This document shows positions 29,464 to 38,135 of a stretch of 64,000 bases of DNA, piece by piece. Positions within the stretch are counted from its first letter, which is position 1. The number at the start of each line of letters is the position of its first letter. Both the position numbers and the translations under genes were made by a program. Source of the stretch: Aureimonas mangrovi (GTDB lineage Bacteria; Pseudomonadota; Alphaproteobacteria; Rhizobiales; Rhizobiaceae); NCBI RefSeq assembly GCF_014058705.1, contig NZ_CP059692.1, positions 687,001 to 751,000 of the forward strand. The letters run 5' to 3'. The notes beneath the pieces are model-generated. The model was given only the letters and a program-made list of their open reading frames with translations. It did no database searches and was not told the origin of the DNA.

Positions 29464-29571
29464 ATGCAGATGCGTGCCCGGGTTCCGCTCGTGCGCCTGA
29501 TCGCCGTTCCCTCGTGGGACGCGCGGCGGCCGCGCCTGTCCTTTTCACCTCGTTCGCGAGGCGCCCGCTGA
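29464..29571 (+). CDS. Possible 35-codon leader ORF coupled to tctB
   Basis: The frame starts at ATG 29464, 10 bases after GGAGGA, and its TGA overlaps the tctB ATG (TGATG). The peptide is Arg-rich (10 of 35) and matches nothing I know. The coupling geometry suggests it could feed ribosomes to tctB. It may equally be a chance frame in an untranslated leader. Confidence 0.3.
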   Translation: MQMRARVPLVRLIAVPSWDARRPRLSFSPRSRGAR

Positions 29572-30041
29572 TGTCCGGCGCCGTGCAGCAGCGCTCGCGC
29601 CGCGACGTCATCGCCGGGGCGGTCTTCATCGCCATCGCCGCCGGCTTCGCCATCGAGGGCCTCAACTATCCGCTCGGCACGCCGTTGCGGATGGGGCCGG
29701 GCTTCATGCCCGTCTTTCTCGCAGGCATCCTCGCCGTCCTCGGAGCGGTGACGCTGGTGATCGGTCTGCGACGCTCCGAAATGGTCACGCCTTCTCCCGT
29801 TGCGTGGCGGGGCATGGCACTCATCGTCGCAACGCTGATCATCTTCGGCGCCTTCGCCCGCCAGCTCGGCCTGGTGCCGTCTGTGTTCGTCGCCGCCTTC
29901 CTGACGTCCCTGGCCTCGCGCAACAACACCATCGTCTCTGCGCTGCTGATCGCCGTGGCGATGTCGGCCCTGTGCTGGCTGATCTTCGAGGTCGGGCTCG
30001 GCGTCACGCTGCCGACCTTCGGCACGCTGTTCCGGTTCTGA
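29571..30041 (+). CDS. TctB-family small membrane subunit (second copy)
   Basis: A 156-residue inner-membrane protein with about four hydrophobic segments and the TctB pattern GMGPGFMPVFLAG near residue 45. It differs clearly from the copy at 23637. It starts 10 bases before the second tctA after its own stop, so the two are co-transcribed. No tctC lies near, so the pair must use a binding protein encoded elsewhere, which is common in genomes with many Bug proteins. Confidence 0.86.
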   Translation: MSGAVQQRSRRDVIAGAVFIAIAAGFAIEGLNYPLGTPLRMGPGFMPVFLAGILAVLGAVTLVIGLRRSEMVTPSPVAWRGMALIVATLIIFGAFARQLGLVPSVFVAAFLTSLASRNNTIVSALLIAVAMSALCWLIFEVGLGVTLPTFGTLFRF

Positions 30042-30051
30042 GGGCGCAGCC

Positions 30052-31557
30052 ATGGATCTTCTCGCCAATCTGGCGCTCGGCTTCGAGACCGCGCTCACCC
30101 CCATCAACATCTTCTGGTGCTTCATCGGCGTGCTTCTCGGCACGCTGGTGGGCGTTCTTCCGGGCATCGGGCCGACGGCGACCATCGCCATGCTCCTGCC
30201 GATCACCTTCACCTTCTCGCCCGTCACCGCGCTCATCATGCTGTCCGGCATCTACTACGGCGCGCAGTACGGCGGCTCGACGACGGCGATCCTGATCAAC
30301 CTGCCGGGCGAGAGTTCGTCGGCGGTGACGGCAATCGACGGCTACCAGATGGCCAAGAAGGGCAGGGCGGGGCCGGCTCTCGCCACGGCCGCACTCGGCT
30401 CGTTCTTCGCCGGCTCGGTCGCGACGCTGCTTCTGGCCGTCGCCGCGCCGCCGCTCGCGGCCGTCGCCCTCAATTTCGGCGCGCCGGAATATTTCGCGCT
30501 CATCGTCCTCGGCCTTCTCGTCTCGATCTCGCTCGCCCACGGCTCGGTGATCAAGGCGCTGGGCATGATCGTTCTCGGGCTTCTGCTCGGCACGGTCGGG
30601 CAGGACATCTACACCGGCACGCCACGCTTCGCCTTCGGCCAGCTCGAGCTCTATCAGGGCATCAACTTCGTCTCGGTCGCGGTCGGCGTCTTCGGCGTCG
30701 CCGAAATCTTCCGCAACCTGGAGGATGAGCGCTCGCGAGACGTGATGGTCAAAAAGGTCGAAAACCTCTGGCTGACGAAGGACGACTTCAAGCGGATCGC
30801 CATGCCGGTCCTGCGCGGCACCGGGCTCGGCTCGATCCTCGGCGTCCTGCCGGGCGGCGGCCACGTCCTGTCCTCCTTCGCCTCCTATTCGATGGAAAAG
30901 AACCTGTCGAAGAACAAGGGCGAGTTCGGCCACGGCGCCATCGAGGGCGTGGCGGGGCCGGAGAGCGCCAACAACGCAGCGGCGCAGACCTCCTTCATCC
31001 CGCTTCTGACGCTCGGCATCCCGGCCCACCCGGTGATGGCGCTCATCGTGGGCGCCTTCATCCTGCAGGGCATCACGCCGGGGCCGAACGTCATCAACAC
31101 GCAGCCGGCGCTGTTCTGGGGCATCATCGCCTCGATGTGGATCGGCAATATCCTGCTGGTGCTCCTGAACCTGCCGCTGATCGGGCTGTGGGTGAAGATG
31201 CTCTCGATCCCCTATCGCGTGCTCTTCCCGGCGATCGTCATCTTCGCCTCGATCGGCTGCTACTCGATCAACAACAACCCGTTCGACGTCTACGCGATCG
31301 CGGTCTTCGGCATCCTCGGCTACGTGCTTATCCGCATGGGCTGCGAGCCGGCACCGCTCCTTCTCGGCTTCGTCCTCGGCCCGCTTCTGGAGGAGCATCT
31401 GCGCCGCGCCATGATCATTTCGCGCGGCGATCCTCTGGTGTTCTTCCAGCGGCCGATCTCGGCGACGCTGCTGGCCATCGGCCTTGCCGCCGTGGTGGTC
31501 GCGCTCCTGCCCTCGATCCGCAAGAAGCGCGACGAGGTCTTCGTCGAGGAAGACTGA
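30052..31557 (+). CDS. TctA-family large membrane subunit (second copy)
   Basis: A 501-residue polytopic permease with all TctA signatures: [40 protein letters not shown] and GPESANNAAAQTSFIPLLTL. It clearly resembles the first copy throughout, but with many substitutions, so it is an old paralogue rather than a recent duplication. It is followed by a strong terminator at 31567-31598. The substrate is unknown. Confidence 0.93.
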   Translation: MDLLANLALGFETALTPINIFWCFIGVLLGTLVGVLPGIGPTATIAMLLPITFTFSPVTALIMLSGIYYGAQYGGSTTAILINLPGESSSAVTAIDGYQMAKKGRAGPALATAALGSFFAGSVATLLLAVAAPPLAAVALNFGAPEYFALIVLGLLVSISLAHGSVIKALGMIVLGLLLGTVGQDIYTGTPRFAFGQLELYQGINFVSVAVGVFGVAEIFRNLEDERSRDVMVKKVENLWLTKDDFKRIAMPVLRGTGLGSILGVLPGGGHVLSSFASYSMEKNLSKNKGEFGHGAIEGVAGPESANNAAAQTSFIPLLTLGIPAHPVMALIVGAFILQGITPGPNVINTQPALFWGIIASMWIGNILLVLLNLPLIGLWVKMLSIPYRVLFPAIVIFASIGCYSINNNPFDVYAIAVFGILGYVLIRMGCEPAPLLLGFVLGPLLEEHLRRAMIISRGDPLVFFQRPISATLLAIGLAAVVVALLPSIRKKRDEVFVEED

Positions 31558-31566
31558 TCGATCCGG

Positions 31567-31598
31567 CCTGCGGCGGCGACGTCCGCCGCAGGTCTTTT
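31567..31598 (+). terminator. Rho-independent terminator after the second tctBA
   Basis: A perfect 10-base stem, CCTGCGGCGG (31567-31576) and CCGCCGCAGG (31583-31592), with a 6-base loop, followed by TCTTTT. It is located 10 bases after tctA. Confidence 0.9.
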
Positions 31599-31636
31599 CG
31601 CGCGAAACCTCTGCGGCCCCTGCGGGTTGCAGCCTC

Positions 31637-32107
31637 ATGGGCACGGAGATCGAACGCAAATATCTCGTCACCGCGGACGGCTGGCGCGCGAGCGCCGACG
31701 AGGGCGTCGCCATCCGGCAGTTCTATCTCGCGGCCCGGCCTGGCTTTTCCGCGCGTATCCGCATCCTCGAGGCGCGGGGGGCGACCCTCACCATCAAGAC
31801 CGGCGGCGGCCTGTGCCGCGGCGAATACGAATACCCGATCCCGCTGGAGGACGCGCGCGAACTCGAAGCCGCGCGCATCGGTTCGGTCGTCGCCAAGCGC
31901 CGCCACCGCGTGCCTCTCGGCGCGCTGACGCTCGAGGTCGACGTCTTCGACGGCCCGCACGCCCCGCTCGTCCTCGGCGAAATCGAATTGCCGTCCGTCG
32001 AGGCGCGCCCGGCGCTTCCCATCTTTCTCGGCCGCGAGGTCACGGACGACACCCGCTACACCAACGCCGCGCTCGCCGTGGCGGGGCGCGCGCCGGAGCA
32101 GCCGTAA
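31637..32107 (+). CDS. CYTH-domain protein
   Basis: A 156-residue protein of the CYTH/triphosphate-tunnel family. The EIERK motif (ExExK) at residues 4-8 and alternating basic/acidic strands of the tunnel (RIRILEARG, TIKTGGG, LEVDVF, LGEIEL) are present. Family members hydrolyse inorganic triphosphate, thiamine triphosphate or polyphosphate ends. The CHAD gene begins 12 bases downstream, a standard partnership that points to polyphosphate metabolism. The exact activity is not predicted. Confidence 0.88.
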   Translation: MGTEIERKYLVTADGWRASADEGVAIRQFYLAARPGFSARIRILEARGATLTIKTGGGLCRGEYEYPIPLEDARELEAARIGSVVAKRRHRVPLGALTLEVDVFDGPHAPLVLGEIELPSVEARPALPIFLGREVTDDTRYTNAALAVAGRAPEQP

Positions 32108-32118
32108 GGAGAACCGTT

Positions 32119-33024
32119 TTGCCCTATCGCCTCGATCCAGCCCGTCCTCTCCGCAAGGCGGTACGCAAAGCCGCGAACGACCAGATCGACAAGGCGATCG
32201 CCGAGCTGACGGCGCCGGACGCCGATCGAAACGAGGCTGTTCATGACGCGCGCAAGCGCCTGAAGAAGCTGCGCGGCCTTCTGCGGGTGGTGAAGCCGTC
32301 GGCGCCGGACATCTTCGAGCAAGAGAACGCCCACTATCGGGACCTTGCCCGTACCCTGTCCGACCTGCGCGACCGCACCGCACTGATCGAGGCGCTGGAT
32401 GGTCTGCGTGCGCGATACGCCGACGAGGCCGAGGAGCGCAGCTTCACCCCCCTGCGCGACGCACTGGTTGCACGGCGCGGCGCGGTCGCCGCCCAAGAGG
32501 ATTTGACTGAGGAGGCTCTCGCGCCGACCGTCAGGGTTCTTCGGGAGGGAAGGGCAGCGCTCGGCGACCTGTCGCTTCCGGGGCATGGGCGCAAGACGCT
32601 TCGCGCCGGGCTTGCAGCCAATATCGCAAAGGCGCGCTCGGCGATGGTGCGGGCGAAACGCTCCGGCGAAGCGGACGATTTCCACGAGTTGCGCAAGCGA
32701 ATGAAGTATCTGGCGATGCACCTCAAGCTTCTGAACCGGGACTGGCCGGAGGGCATCGGTCCGCTGCGCCGCATGGCCGACCGCATCGCCGACGACCTCG
32801 GACGCGATCACGACTATGCCGTTCTTCGCGCGGAGATGGATGCGCCGGGCCCCGCAATGGCGAAGGTCGAAAATCTGAGCGGCATTGTCGGTCTTCTCGA
32901 GCGCCATAGTATCGAGCTCCGCAGGCGCTCGCTCCATCTCGCCGAGCGGCTCCTGTGCGAGCGCCCGGCCGATTTCGCTCGCAGGTTGACGCAGTTGCAC
33001 GCTCTCGCTGCGACGCGGGACTGA
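32119..33024 (+). CDS. CHAD-domain protein
   Basis: A 301-residue helical protein with the conserved-histidine CHAD domain. Repeated basic helices include VHDARKRLKKLRGLLR and FHELRKRMKYLAMHLKLL. CHAD domains bind polyphosphate granules. The start is TTG at 32119 with AAGGAG at 32106-32111. No ATG or GTG in frame gives a better N-terminus. It works with the CYTH protein just upstream. Confidence 0.87.
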   Translation: MPYRLDPARPLRKAVRKAANDQIDKAIAELTAPDADRNEAVHDARKRLKKLRGLLRVVKPSAPDIFEQENAHYRDLARTLSDLRDRTALIEALDGLRARYADEAEERSFTPLRDALVARRGAVAAQEDLTEEALAPTVRVLREGRAALGDLSLPGHGRKTLRAGLAANIAKARSAMVRAKRSGEADDFHELRKRMKYLAMHLKLLNRDWPEGIGPLRRMADRIADDLGRDHDYAVLRAEMDAPGPAMAKVENLSGIVGLLERHSIELRRRSLHLAERLLCERPADFARRLTQLHALAATRD

Positions 33025-33106
33025 CCCACCCCTGACTTCGCGCCGCACGCTCCTATCTCGCACTGCCGAAAGCCCGGGAAGGGCGCGAGAATGAAAGAGA
33101 CGACAA

Positions 33107-33865
33107 ATGATGTTCGCCAATCACGTGGTCATCGTGACCGGCGCGGGTTCCGGGATGGGCGCGGCCACCGCCCGGCGGTTTCATGAGGAGGGCGCCGACG
33201 TCGTGTTTCTCGGCCGACGCAAGGAGAAGCTGCAGGAAGCCGCGGAGGGGCTCGACCCCGATCGCGTCCTCATCCAGGGCGCCGACGTCTCGGTGCCGTC
33301 GGAGGTCGAGGACGCCGTTACCGCCACGATCGAGCGGTTCGGCAAGCTCGACACACTCGTCAACAACGCCGGAACCGCCACGAGCGGGCCATTCCTCCAG
33401 ACCAGCCTCGAGGACTGGCACAAGGTCATGGCGACCAATGTCGAAGGCCTACTGCATGCCACACGCGCGGCGCTCCCCCACTTGCTCAAGGTAGGGGGTT
33501 CGATCGTCAACGTCTCCTCGGTGTCGGGCATCGGCGGCGACTGGAACATGAGCGCCTACACCGCCTCGAAGGGCGCGGTGACGAACCTCACGCGCTCGCT
33601 GGCACTGGAGCTCGGCGGACAGGGCGTGCGCGTCAATGCGGTGAATCCTTCGCTGACCCGCTCCGAGATGACGGAGAGCATCCTCGACGACGCCGACAAG
33701 ATGGCGAAATTCGCCGAGCGCATTCCCCTCGGCCGGCCGGCCGAACCCGAGGAGATCGCCGACGTCATCCTCTTTCTGGCGAGCCGTGCCGCGCGCTTCG
33801 TCAACGGCGTCAACCTGCCGGTCGATGGGGGCCTGTCGGCGTCCAACGGACAGCCGCCCCAGTAA
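33107..33865 (+). CDS. SDR-family oxidoreductase
   Basis: A 252-residue NAD(P)-dependent dehydrogenase of the classical short-chain family. The cofactor motif TGAGSGMG is at residues 11-18, NNAG near 86, and the catalytic Ser and YTASK near residues 137 and 152-156. The residue after the cofactor strand (GRRKEK, basic) suggests NADP. The substrate is not predictable. The start is ATG 33107 or 33110. Confidence 0.88.
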   Translation: MMFANHVVIVTGAGSGMGAATARRFHEEGADVVFLGRRKEKLQEAAEGLDPDRVLIQGADVSVPSEVEDAVTATIERFGKLDTLVNNAGTATSGPFLQTSLEDWHKVMATNVEGLLHATRAALPHLLKVGGSIVNVSSVSGIGGDWNMSAYTASKGAVTNLTRSLALELGGQGVRVNAVNPSLTRSEMTESILDDADKMAKFAERIPLGRPAEPEEIADVILFLASRAARFVNGVNLPVDGGLSASNGQPPQ

Positions 33866-33871
33866 GCACCG

Positions 33872-33915
33872 ATCGTCCTGACCGTCCGCGCTCAGGCGAG
33901 GACGGTCAGGACGAT
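33872..33915. terminator. Bidirectional terminator between convergent genes
   Basis: A perfect 15-base inverted repeat, ATCGTCCTGACCGTC (33872-33886) and its complement at 33901-33915, with a 14-base loop. The right arm lies inside the last codons of the convergent permease. There is no long T-run, so it may rely on stem strength. Confidence 0.7.
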
Positions 33916-35187
33916 GTTCATCGCCAGCGCCGCGAAGAAGCCGATGGGTGCCGCGCGGAACAGGAGGCGCGGGAAGAGTGAGCGCCGCATCTCCTCGTCG
34001 GGCGCCGAACCCAGGATCAGGCTTCCGCCCGACGAGAAGGGCGAGATCGACGTCGCCTGCGCGCCCACCACGATCGCGATGAACAGGATCGCCGGGTTGA
34101 GCGACAGCGTGTCGGCGAGCGAGGGCACCAGCGGGAACAGCGCCGGCGTCACCACGCCGAGCGTCGAGGAGAAGAGCGACATGATCGCCGCGATCACGCC
34201 GAGCACCACCGGCACGAGCGCGGCGGGAATGCTGGTTCCCATCCAGGCCGCGAGCGCGTCGATCGTGCCGGCCGCGACCGCCAGCGAGACGAGCATGCCA
34301 ACGCCGCAGATCATGATGAGGGTCGACCAGGGCACGGCGGCGAAGGCCTTGCGCTCGTCGCCGAGCTTCATCAGCAGCGCGATCACCGAGAAGACGCTGG
34401 CGATGAGGCCGATGTCGATCTTGCCGTTGACGAAGGCGACCGTCTCGTTGCCGGGCAGCGCGAGCTGGGCAAGCGGCGGCGCGAGGACGACGGCCATCAT
34501 CACGAGCGTCAGCCAGAGCGTCTTGCGCTGGATCGGCGAGAAGGGGCCCGGCCGCTCTGCCTCGATCGCGTTGAGCGCGTTGCCCGAGCGCCGGCCGATC
34601 AGCGTGAGGATCGTCAGGACGACGACCGGCACGACGAAGGTCGCCGCGAAGATGCCGAGCGCGTTCAGGAAGGCCTCGCCCTCCGGCACGCCCGCCGTGG
34701 TCATCAGGCCGCGGAAGATGATGCCGCTCTGGCTGGAGGCGAAGTTCGCGCCGGCCAGCGCGCCGTAATTGACGGCTAGGCCGCCGGTGATGAGCCCGAG
34801 ACCCGTGCGCTGGCAAAGGATCAGCGTGATCGGCGCCATGAAGGCGAGGACGGTGTAGTAGCCCGCGCCCATCGCTGCGATCGCCGTCGCGGTGAGGAAG
34901 ATCGCGAAGGGCAGGAGCGCGGGCACGCGCCGGCAGCGGTAGAGCAGGTGCTCCGCCAGCTTCTCCAGCGTGCCGTTGGTCATGGCGAAGCTGTAGAACA
35001 GGCAGACCGAGAAGATCACGAAGAACAGCCTGAGCGGCCACATCGCGATGACCGCGCTGGTGCTCAGATCCATCGCGAAACAACCGATGAGATAGGCGAA
35101 GGCGATCGCGAACAGACCGATATTGATCCGCGTGAAATAGCCGAGGGCGATCGCGAGCGCGATCGAGGAAACGACGATGATGCTCAT
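33892..35187 (-). CDS. Ion-transporter-superfamily carboxylate permease (MatC/SLC13-like)
   Basis: A 431-residue inner-membrane protein with about 11-12 hydrophobic segments. The layout (repeated halves, GLAVNYGALAGANFASSQSG re-entrant-like loop and a second ATSISPFSSGGSLILGSAP loop) fits the ion-transporter superfamily that contains MatC and SLC13 carriers. It lies 31 bases after the amidohydrolase in a GntR-led operon, so it probably imports the carboxylate or lactone that the operon degrades. The assignment to MatC rather than another branch is uncertain. Confidence 0.68.
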   Translation of the reverse strand: MSIIVVSSIALAIALGYFTRINIGLFAIAFAYLIGCFAMDLSTSAVIAMWPLRLFFVIFSVCLFYSFAMTNGTLEKLAEHLLYRCRRVPALLPFAIFLTATAIAAMGAGYYTVLAFMAPITLILCQRTGLGLITGGLAVNYGALAGANFASSQSGIIFRGLMTTAGVPEGEAFLNALGIFAATFVVPVVVLTILTLIGRRSGNALNAIEAERPGPFSPIQRKTLWLTLVMMAVVLAPPLAQLALPGNETVAFVNGKIDIGLIASVFSVIALLMKLGDERKAFAAVPWSTLIMICGVGMLVSLAVAAGTIDALAAWMGTSIPAALVPVVLGVIAAIMSLFSSTLGVVTPALFPLVPSLADTLSLNPAILFIAIVVGAQATSISPFSSGGSLILGSAPDEEMRRSLFPRLLFRAAPIGFFAALAMNIVLTVLA

Positions 35188-35218
35188 GGAACGGCCCTTG
35201 CGGCCGGCCGGGCTGGCG

Positions 35219-36046
35219 TCAGGACGCTGCGAGGCCGAAAATATTGGAGGAGTTGATCGACAGAATTCGGGTGCGAAGCCCTTCGTCGGGGATGACGGCG
35301 TTCAGCCAGGCGAGCTGGCCCGGAAAGTCGTTCGCGGCTTCATGCTGCGTGTGCGGCCAGTCGCTGCCCCAGACCATGCGCTCGTCGCTGCCGGCGGCGA
35401 TGCGCAGATTGTCGAAGGCGGCCTGCGCCTCGTTGACGTCGAGCCTGGCGCGGTAGGGCGCCGACAGCTTCACCCAGAGCCGCTCGTGGCCGAGAAGGGC
35501 GAGGAAGTCTCTGTGCGCCGGCTTGTCGGGGTCGATCGGCCCGCCCGGCAGGCCGAAATGATCGACCATCACCCGCGCGCCGCTGTCGAGAAGCACCGGC
35601 AGGACCTGTGCGAGATCGTCCATCGAGCGCTGGATCTCGATCTGCCAGTTCCGCTTCGCCGCGCGCTCGAAAAGCGCCCGCCAGCGCGTCTCGAAGCAGA
35701 TGTCCGTCGGCCGGCCGACGAGGTTGAGGCGCAGCCCGACGACCCCGGCCTCCTGCAACGCGTCGAGGTCGCTGTCGCCGACCTCAGGCTCCACCACGGC
35801 GATCGCGCGCAGCCGGTCCGGGTGAAGGCGCAGCGCCGAGAGGATGAAGCTGTTGTCGGTGCCGAGAAAGCTCGGCTGCACGAGGACGCCGTGCGAGAAG
35901 CCGAAGCGGTCGAGCCGCTCGATGTAGTCCTCGATCGTCGCGTCGTAGTCGGGCGCGTACCGGCGCCCTGCCGCCATCGGCAGGTCGCGCCTGAAGACAT
36001 GTGCGTGGCCGTCGATCGGTGCGTTCGGATACGGGCTTTCTGCCAT
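35219..36046 (-). CDS. Amidohydrolase-2 family metal hydrolase (lactonase/decarboxylase-like)
   Basis: A 275-residue TIM-barrel hydrolase. The metal-site motif HAHVF is near residue 12 and the C-terminal GSDWPHT Asp near 225. Sequence and length resemble 2-pyrone-4,6-dicarboxylate lactonase (LigI) and other PF04909 members. The start at ATG 36046 puts the protein just before PNAPIDGHAHVF. The in-frame extension up to 36283 overlaps the GntR gene and is rejected. Co-operonic with a GntR regulator and a carboxylate permease. Confidence 0.82.
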   Translation of the reverse strand: MAESPYPNAPIDGHAHVFRRDLPMAAGRRYAPDYDATIEDYIERLDRFGFSHGVLVQPSFLGTDNSFILSALRLHPDRLRAIAVVEPEVGDSDLDALQEAGVVGLRLNLVGRPTDICFETRWRALFERAAKRNWQIEIQRSMDDLAQVLPVLLDSGARVMVDHFGLPGGPIDPDKPAHRDFLALLGHERLWVKLSAPYRARLDVNEAQAAFDNLRIAAGSDERMVWGSDWPHTQHEAANDFPGQLAWLNAVIPDEGLRTRILSINSSNIFGLAAS

Positions 36047-36140
36047 GCGTCGTTCGTTTCCTGGTTGGGGGAGCCCGGTCACGGGATCGCGCGCATGCGC
36101 CGGCGGCGCGGCGGCGGCGAAGCCCTCGGGGGTTCGCCGG

Positions 36141-36872
36141 CTATCCGATCCGGCTTCGGTATCGAAAGCGGGTGGCGTCGCCATAGGCGACGCGCCATTC
36201 GACGACGGCGCCGTCGACGGCACGCGCCGTGCGCTCGATGACGGCGAGCGGCGCGCCCTCCTCGACGCCGAGGCGGCGCGCATTGTGCGCGTCGGCCGGC
36301 TCGAAGCTCACATCATCGGTCGCGCTGGAGACGAGGACGCCGAAACGGTCGAGGTAGAACGGGTAGAGGAGCGGGCCGATCTCGGCCTCCGCGATGGTCT
36401 CGATCCCGGGGAAGCGCGCCTGCGGCACCCAGATCTCTTCAGCGAGGACGACATCGGCGCCCACCGAGCGGATGCGCTCGATGCGCACGGCGTCGTCCGT
36501 TCCCAGAACCGCCGCGACGGCTGCGGGAGGGGCCGCACGCGACCGCAGCACGAGACGGCTCGTCGGAATGGTGCGCTCGCCGCGCGTCTCGACCGCGAAG
36601 AAGCGGAAAAGCGAGACGTCGAAGGCCGGCGAGCGCAGGAAGGTGCCCGAGCCCCGCCGCCGCTCCAGAAGCCCTTCGTCCACGAGTTGCTGCATGGCCC
36701 TGCGCACGGTGCCGACGGACAGGCCGGTTTCGCCGGCGAGCTGGTTTTCGGAAGGGAACGCCGCGCCGGGCCGGAATTCGCCGGCCGCGATGCGTGCGGC
36801 CAGCCGGTCACGAAGCTGGGCATAGGCCGGCAGCCGTTGGTCGATTTCATCTGCACGCGTCGAAGACATCAT
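36141..36872 (-). CDS. GntR/HutC-family regulator with UTRA domain
   Basis: A 243-residue transcription factor. The winged helix (about 10-80; FPSENQLAGETGLSVGTVRRAMQQL) is followed by a UTRA ligand domain (about 95-240). It heads the minus-strand operon with the amidohydrolase and permease. A palindromic operator sits just upstream next to a good promoter (36894-36939), so it probably represses itself and the operon until the substrate or a metabolite binds. The start is ATG 36872 (ATG 36869 also possible), with GGGGAGGA ahead. Confidence 0.9.
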   Translation of the reverse strand: MMSSTRADEIDQRLPAYAQLRDRLAARIAAGEFRPGAAFPSENQLAGETGLSVGTVRRAMQQLVDEGLLERRRGSGTFLRSPAFDVSLFRFFAVETRGERTIPTSRLVLRSRAAPPAAVAAVLGTDDAVRIERIRSVGADVVLAEEIWVPQARFPGIETIAEAEIGPLLYPFYLDRFGVLVSSATDDVSFEPADAHNARRLGVEEGAPLAVIERTARAVDGAVVEWRVAYGDATRFRYRSRIG

Positions 36873-36893
36873 TCCTCCCCGAATGAGGCCTTC

Positions 36894-36939
36894 GATCTAC
36901 CCGCTCGCAAAACATTGGTCAATTGGTTCTATATAGAAC
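36894..36939 (-). promoter_or_regulatory. Promoter and GntR operator of the permease/amidohydrolase operon
   Basis: On the minus strand TTGACC (36917-36922) and TAGATC (36894-36899) are spaced 17 bases, a good sigma-70-type promoter. Next to the -35 box lies the perfect 14-base palindrome GTTCTATATAGAAC (36926-36939), which resembles HutC/GntR-family operators in having a central TATA. It stands about 55 bases upstream of the regulator start. Confidence 0.75.
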
Positions 36940-37106
36940 TGGCTTTGCAAGGGGCTCGTGTATTCGCTGTCGTTTGCGCCGGGGTCGTCCGCGGCGTCGT
37001 CGGTTAGGCGAGGGAAGCTGCTGCTTCTCCGCTCACGAGGGCGGCTGGCGCGGCGAACAGGCGGCGGCATCGGGAAAAGGATCGCGCCCGGTGCTTCCGT
37101 TCCGGC

Positions 37107-38021
37107 TCACTGCCCGTTCCCGTTCCCGTTCCCGCGCCAGCGCAACGCCTCGATCAGCGCGCGCAGCGCCGGCGGCGTCTGTCGCCGGCTCGAATGATAG
37201 AGATGGTAGCCGGGATAGGGCGCGCACCATTCGTCCAGCGCCTGCACCAGCCGCCCGCTCGCCAGATCGTCCGCGACGTCGTGCTCGAGAATATAACCGA
37301 GCCCGGCGCCCGCCCGGACGGCTGCGAGTGCGAGCGGCACGTCGTTGACGACCAGCGGCCCGCTGACTCGCACCTTGATCTCCCGCCCGTCCCGCTCGAA
37401 CTCCCAGGACAGAGGCGGGCGGTCGGCCGCGCCCCGGTAGTTGATGCACACGTGGCGTTCCAGCTCGGCCGGCGTCTGCGGCGGCGGATGGCGGGAAAAA
37501 TACTCCGGCGTCCCCACCACGACCGTCCGCAGGTCCGGCCCCACGCGCACGGCGATCATGTCCCTGGCGACGGACTCGACATGGCGGATGCCGGCGTCGA
37601 AACCGTCGGCGACGATGTCGCTCATCCGGTTCTCGATCTCCACCTCGACCCGAACGCCAGGGTTGGCCATGAGGAAGGCCGGGAGCCTCGGCTCCAGCAC
37701 CATCTGCGCGGCATAGGCAAAGGTCGTCAGCCGCACCGTGCCGGAGGCCGAGGCGCGCCAGCTCGACAGCGCGCCCAGCCCGTCCTCGATCTGCGCCAGC
37801 GCCGGTGCGACGGATGCCAGAAGGGCCGCGCCGGCTTCCGTCGGTGCCACGCTTCGCGTCGTGCGCGCCAGAAGCCGCACGTCGAGCCGTGTCTCGAGCG
37901 CTCGCATGGCATGGCTCAGCGCCGACGGGGAGATGCCCAGGAGCCGCGATGCCCGCGTGAAGCTTCGCTCGCGCGCGATCGTCGCGAACATCATAAGTTC
38001 GTTGAGTTCACTGCGCTGCAT
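37107..38021 (-). CDS. LysR-family transcriptional regulator
   Basis: A 304-residue regulator with the LysR helix-turn-helix (residues about 16-70; SFTRASRLLGISPSALSHAM) and a periplasmic-binding-protein-like co-inducer domain (about 92-295). It is divergent from an aldo/keto reductase, with 114 bases between starts, and is probably its regulator. The C-terminus ends NGNGNGQ, encoded by a GGGAAC hexamer repeat, an unusual tail. Confidence 0.9.
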   Translation of the reverse strand: MQRSELNELMMFATIARERSFTRASRLLGISPSALSHAMRALETRLDVRLLARTTRSVAPTEAGAALLASVAPALAQIEDGLGALSSWRASASGTVRLTTFAYAAQMVLEPRLPAFLMANPGVRVEVEIENRMSDIVADGFDAGIRHVESVARDMIAVRVGPDLRTVVVGTPEYFSRHPPPQTPAELERHVCINYRGAADRPPLSWEFERDGREIKVRVSGPLVVNDVPLALAAVRAGAGLGYILEHDVADDLASGRLVQALDEWCAPYPGYHLYHSSRRQTPPALRALIEALRWRGNGNGNGQ

Positions 38022-38135
38022 TCATGTATCGTGCTCACAAGTCCATGCGGCGGGCAACGGCTAATCCGCGCGCGCCGCGGTCCCTAGCTTCGGCGTCCGG
38101 CCGGCACCTCGCCGGTCCGACAAGGGATCACGGAC

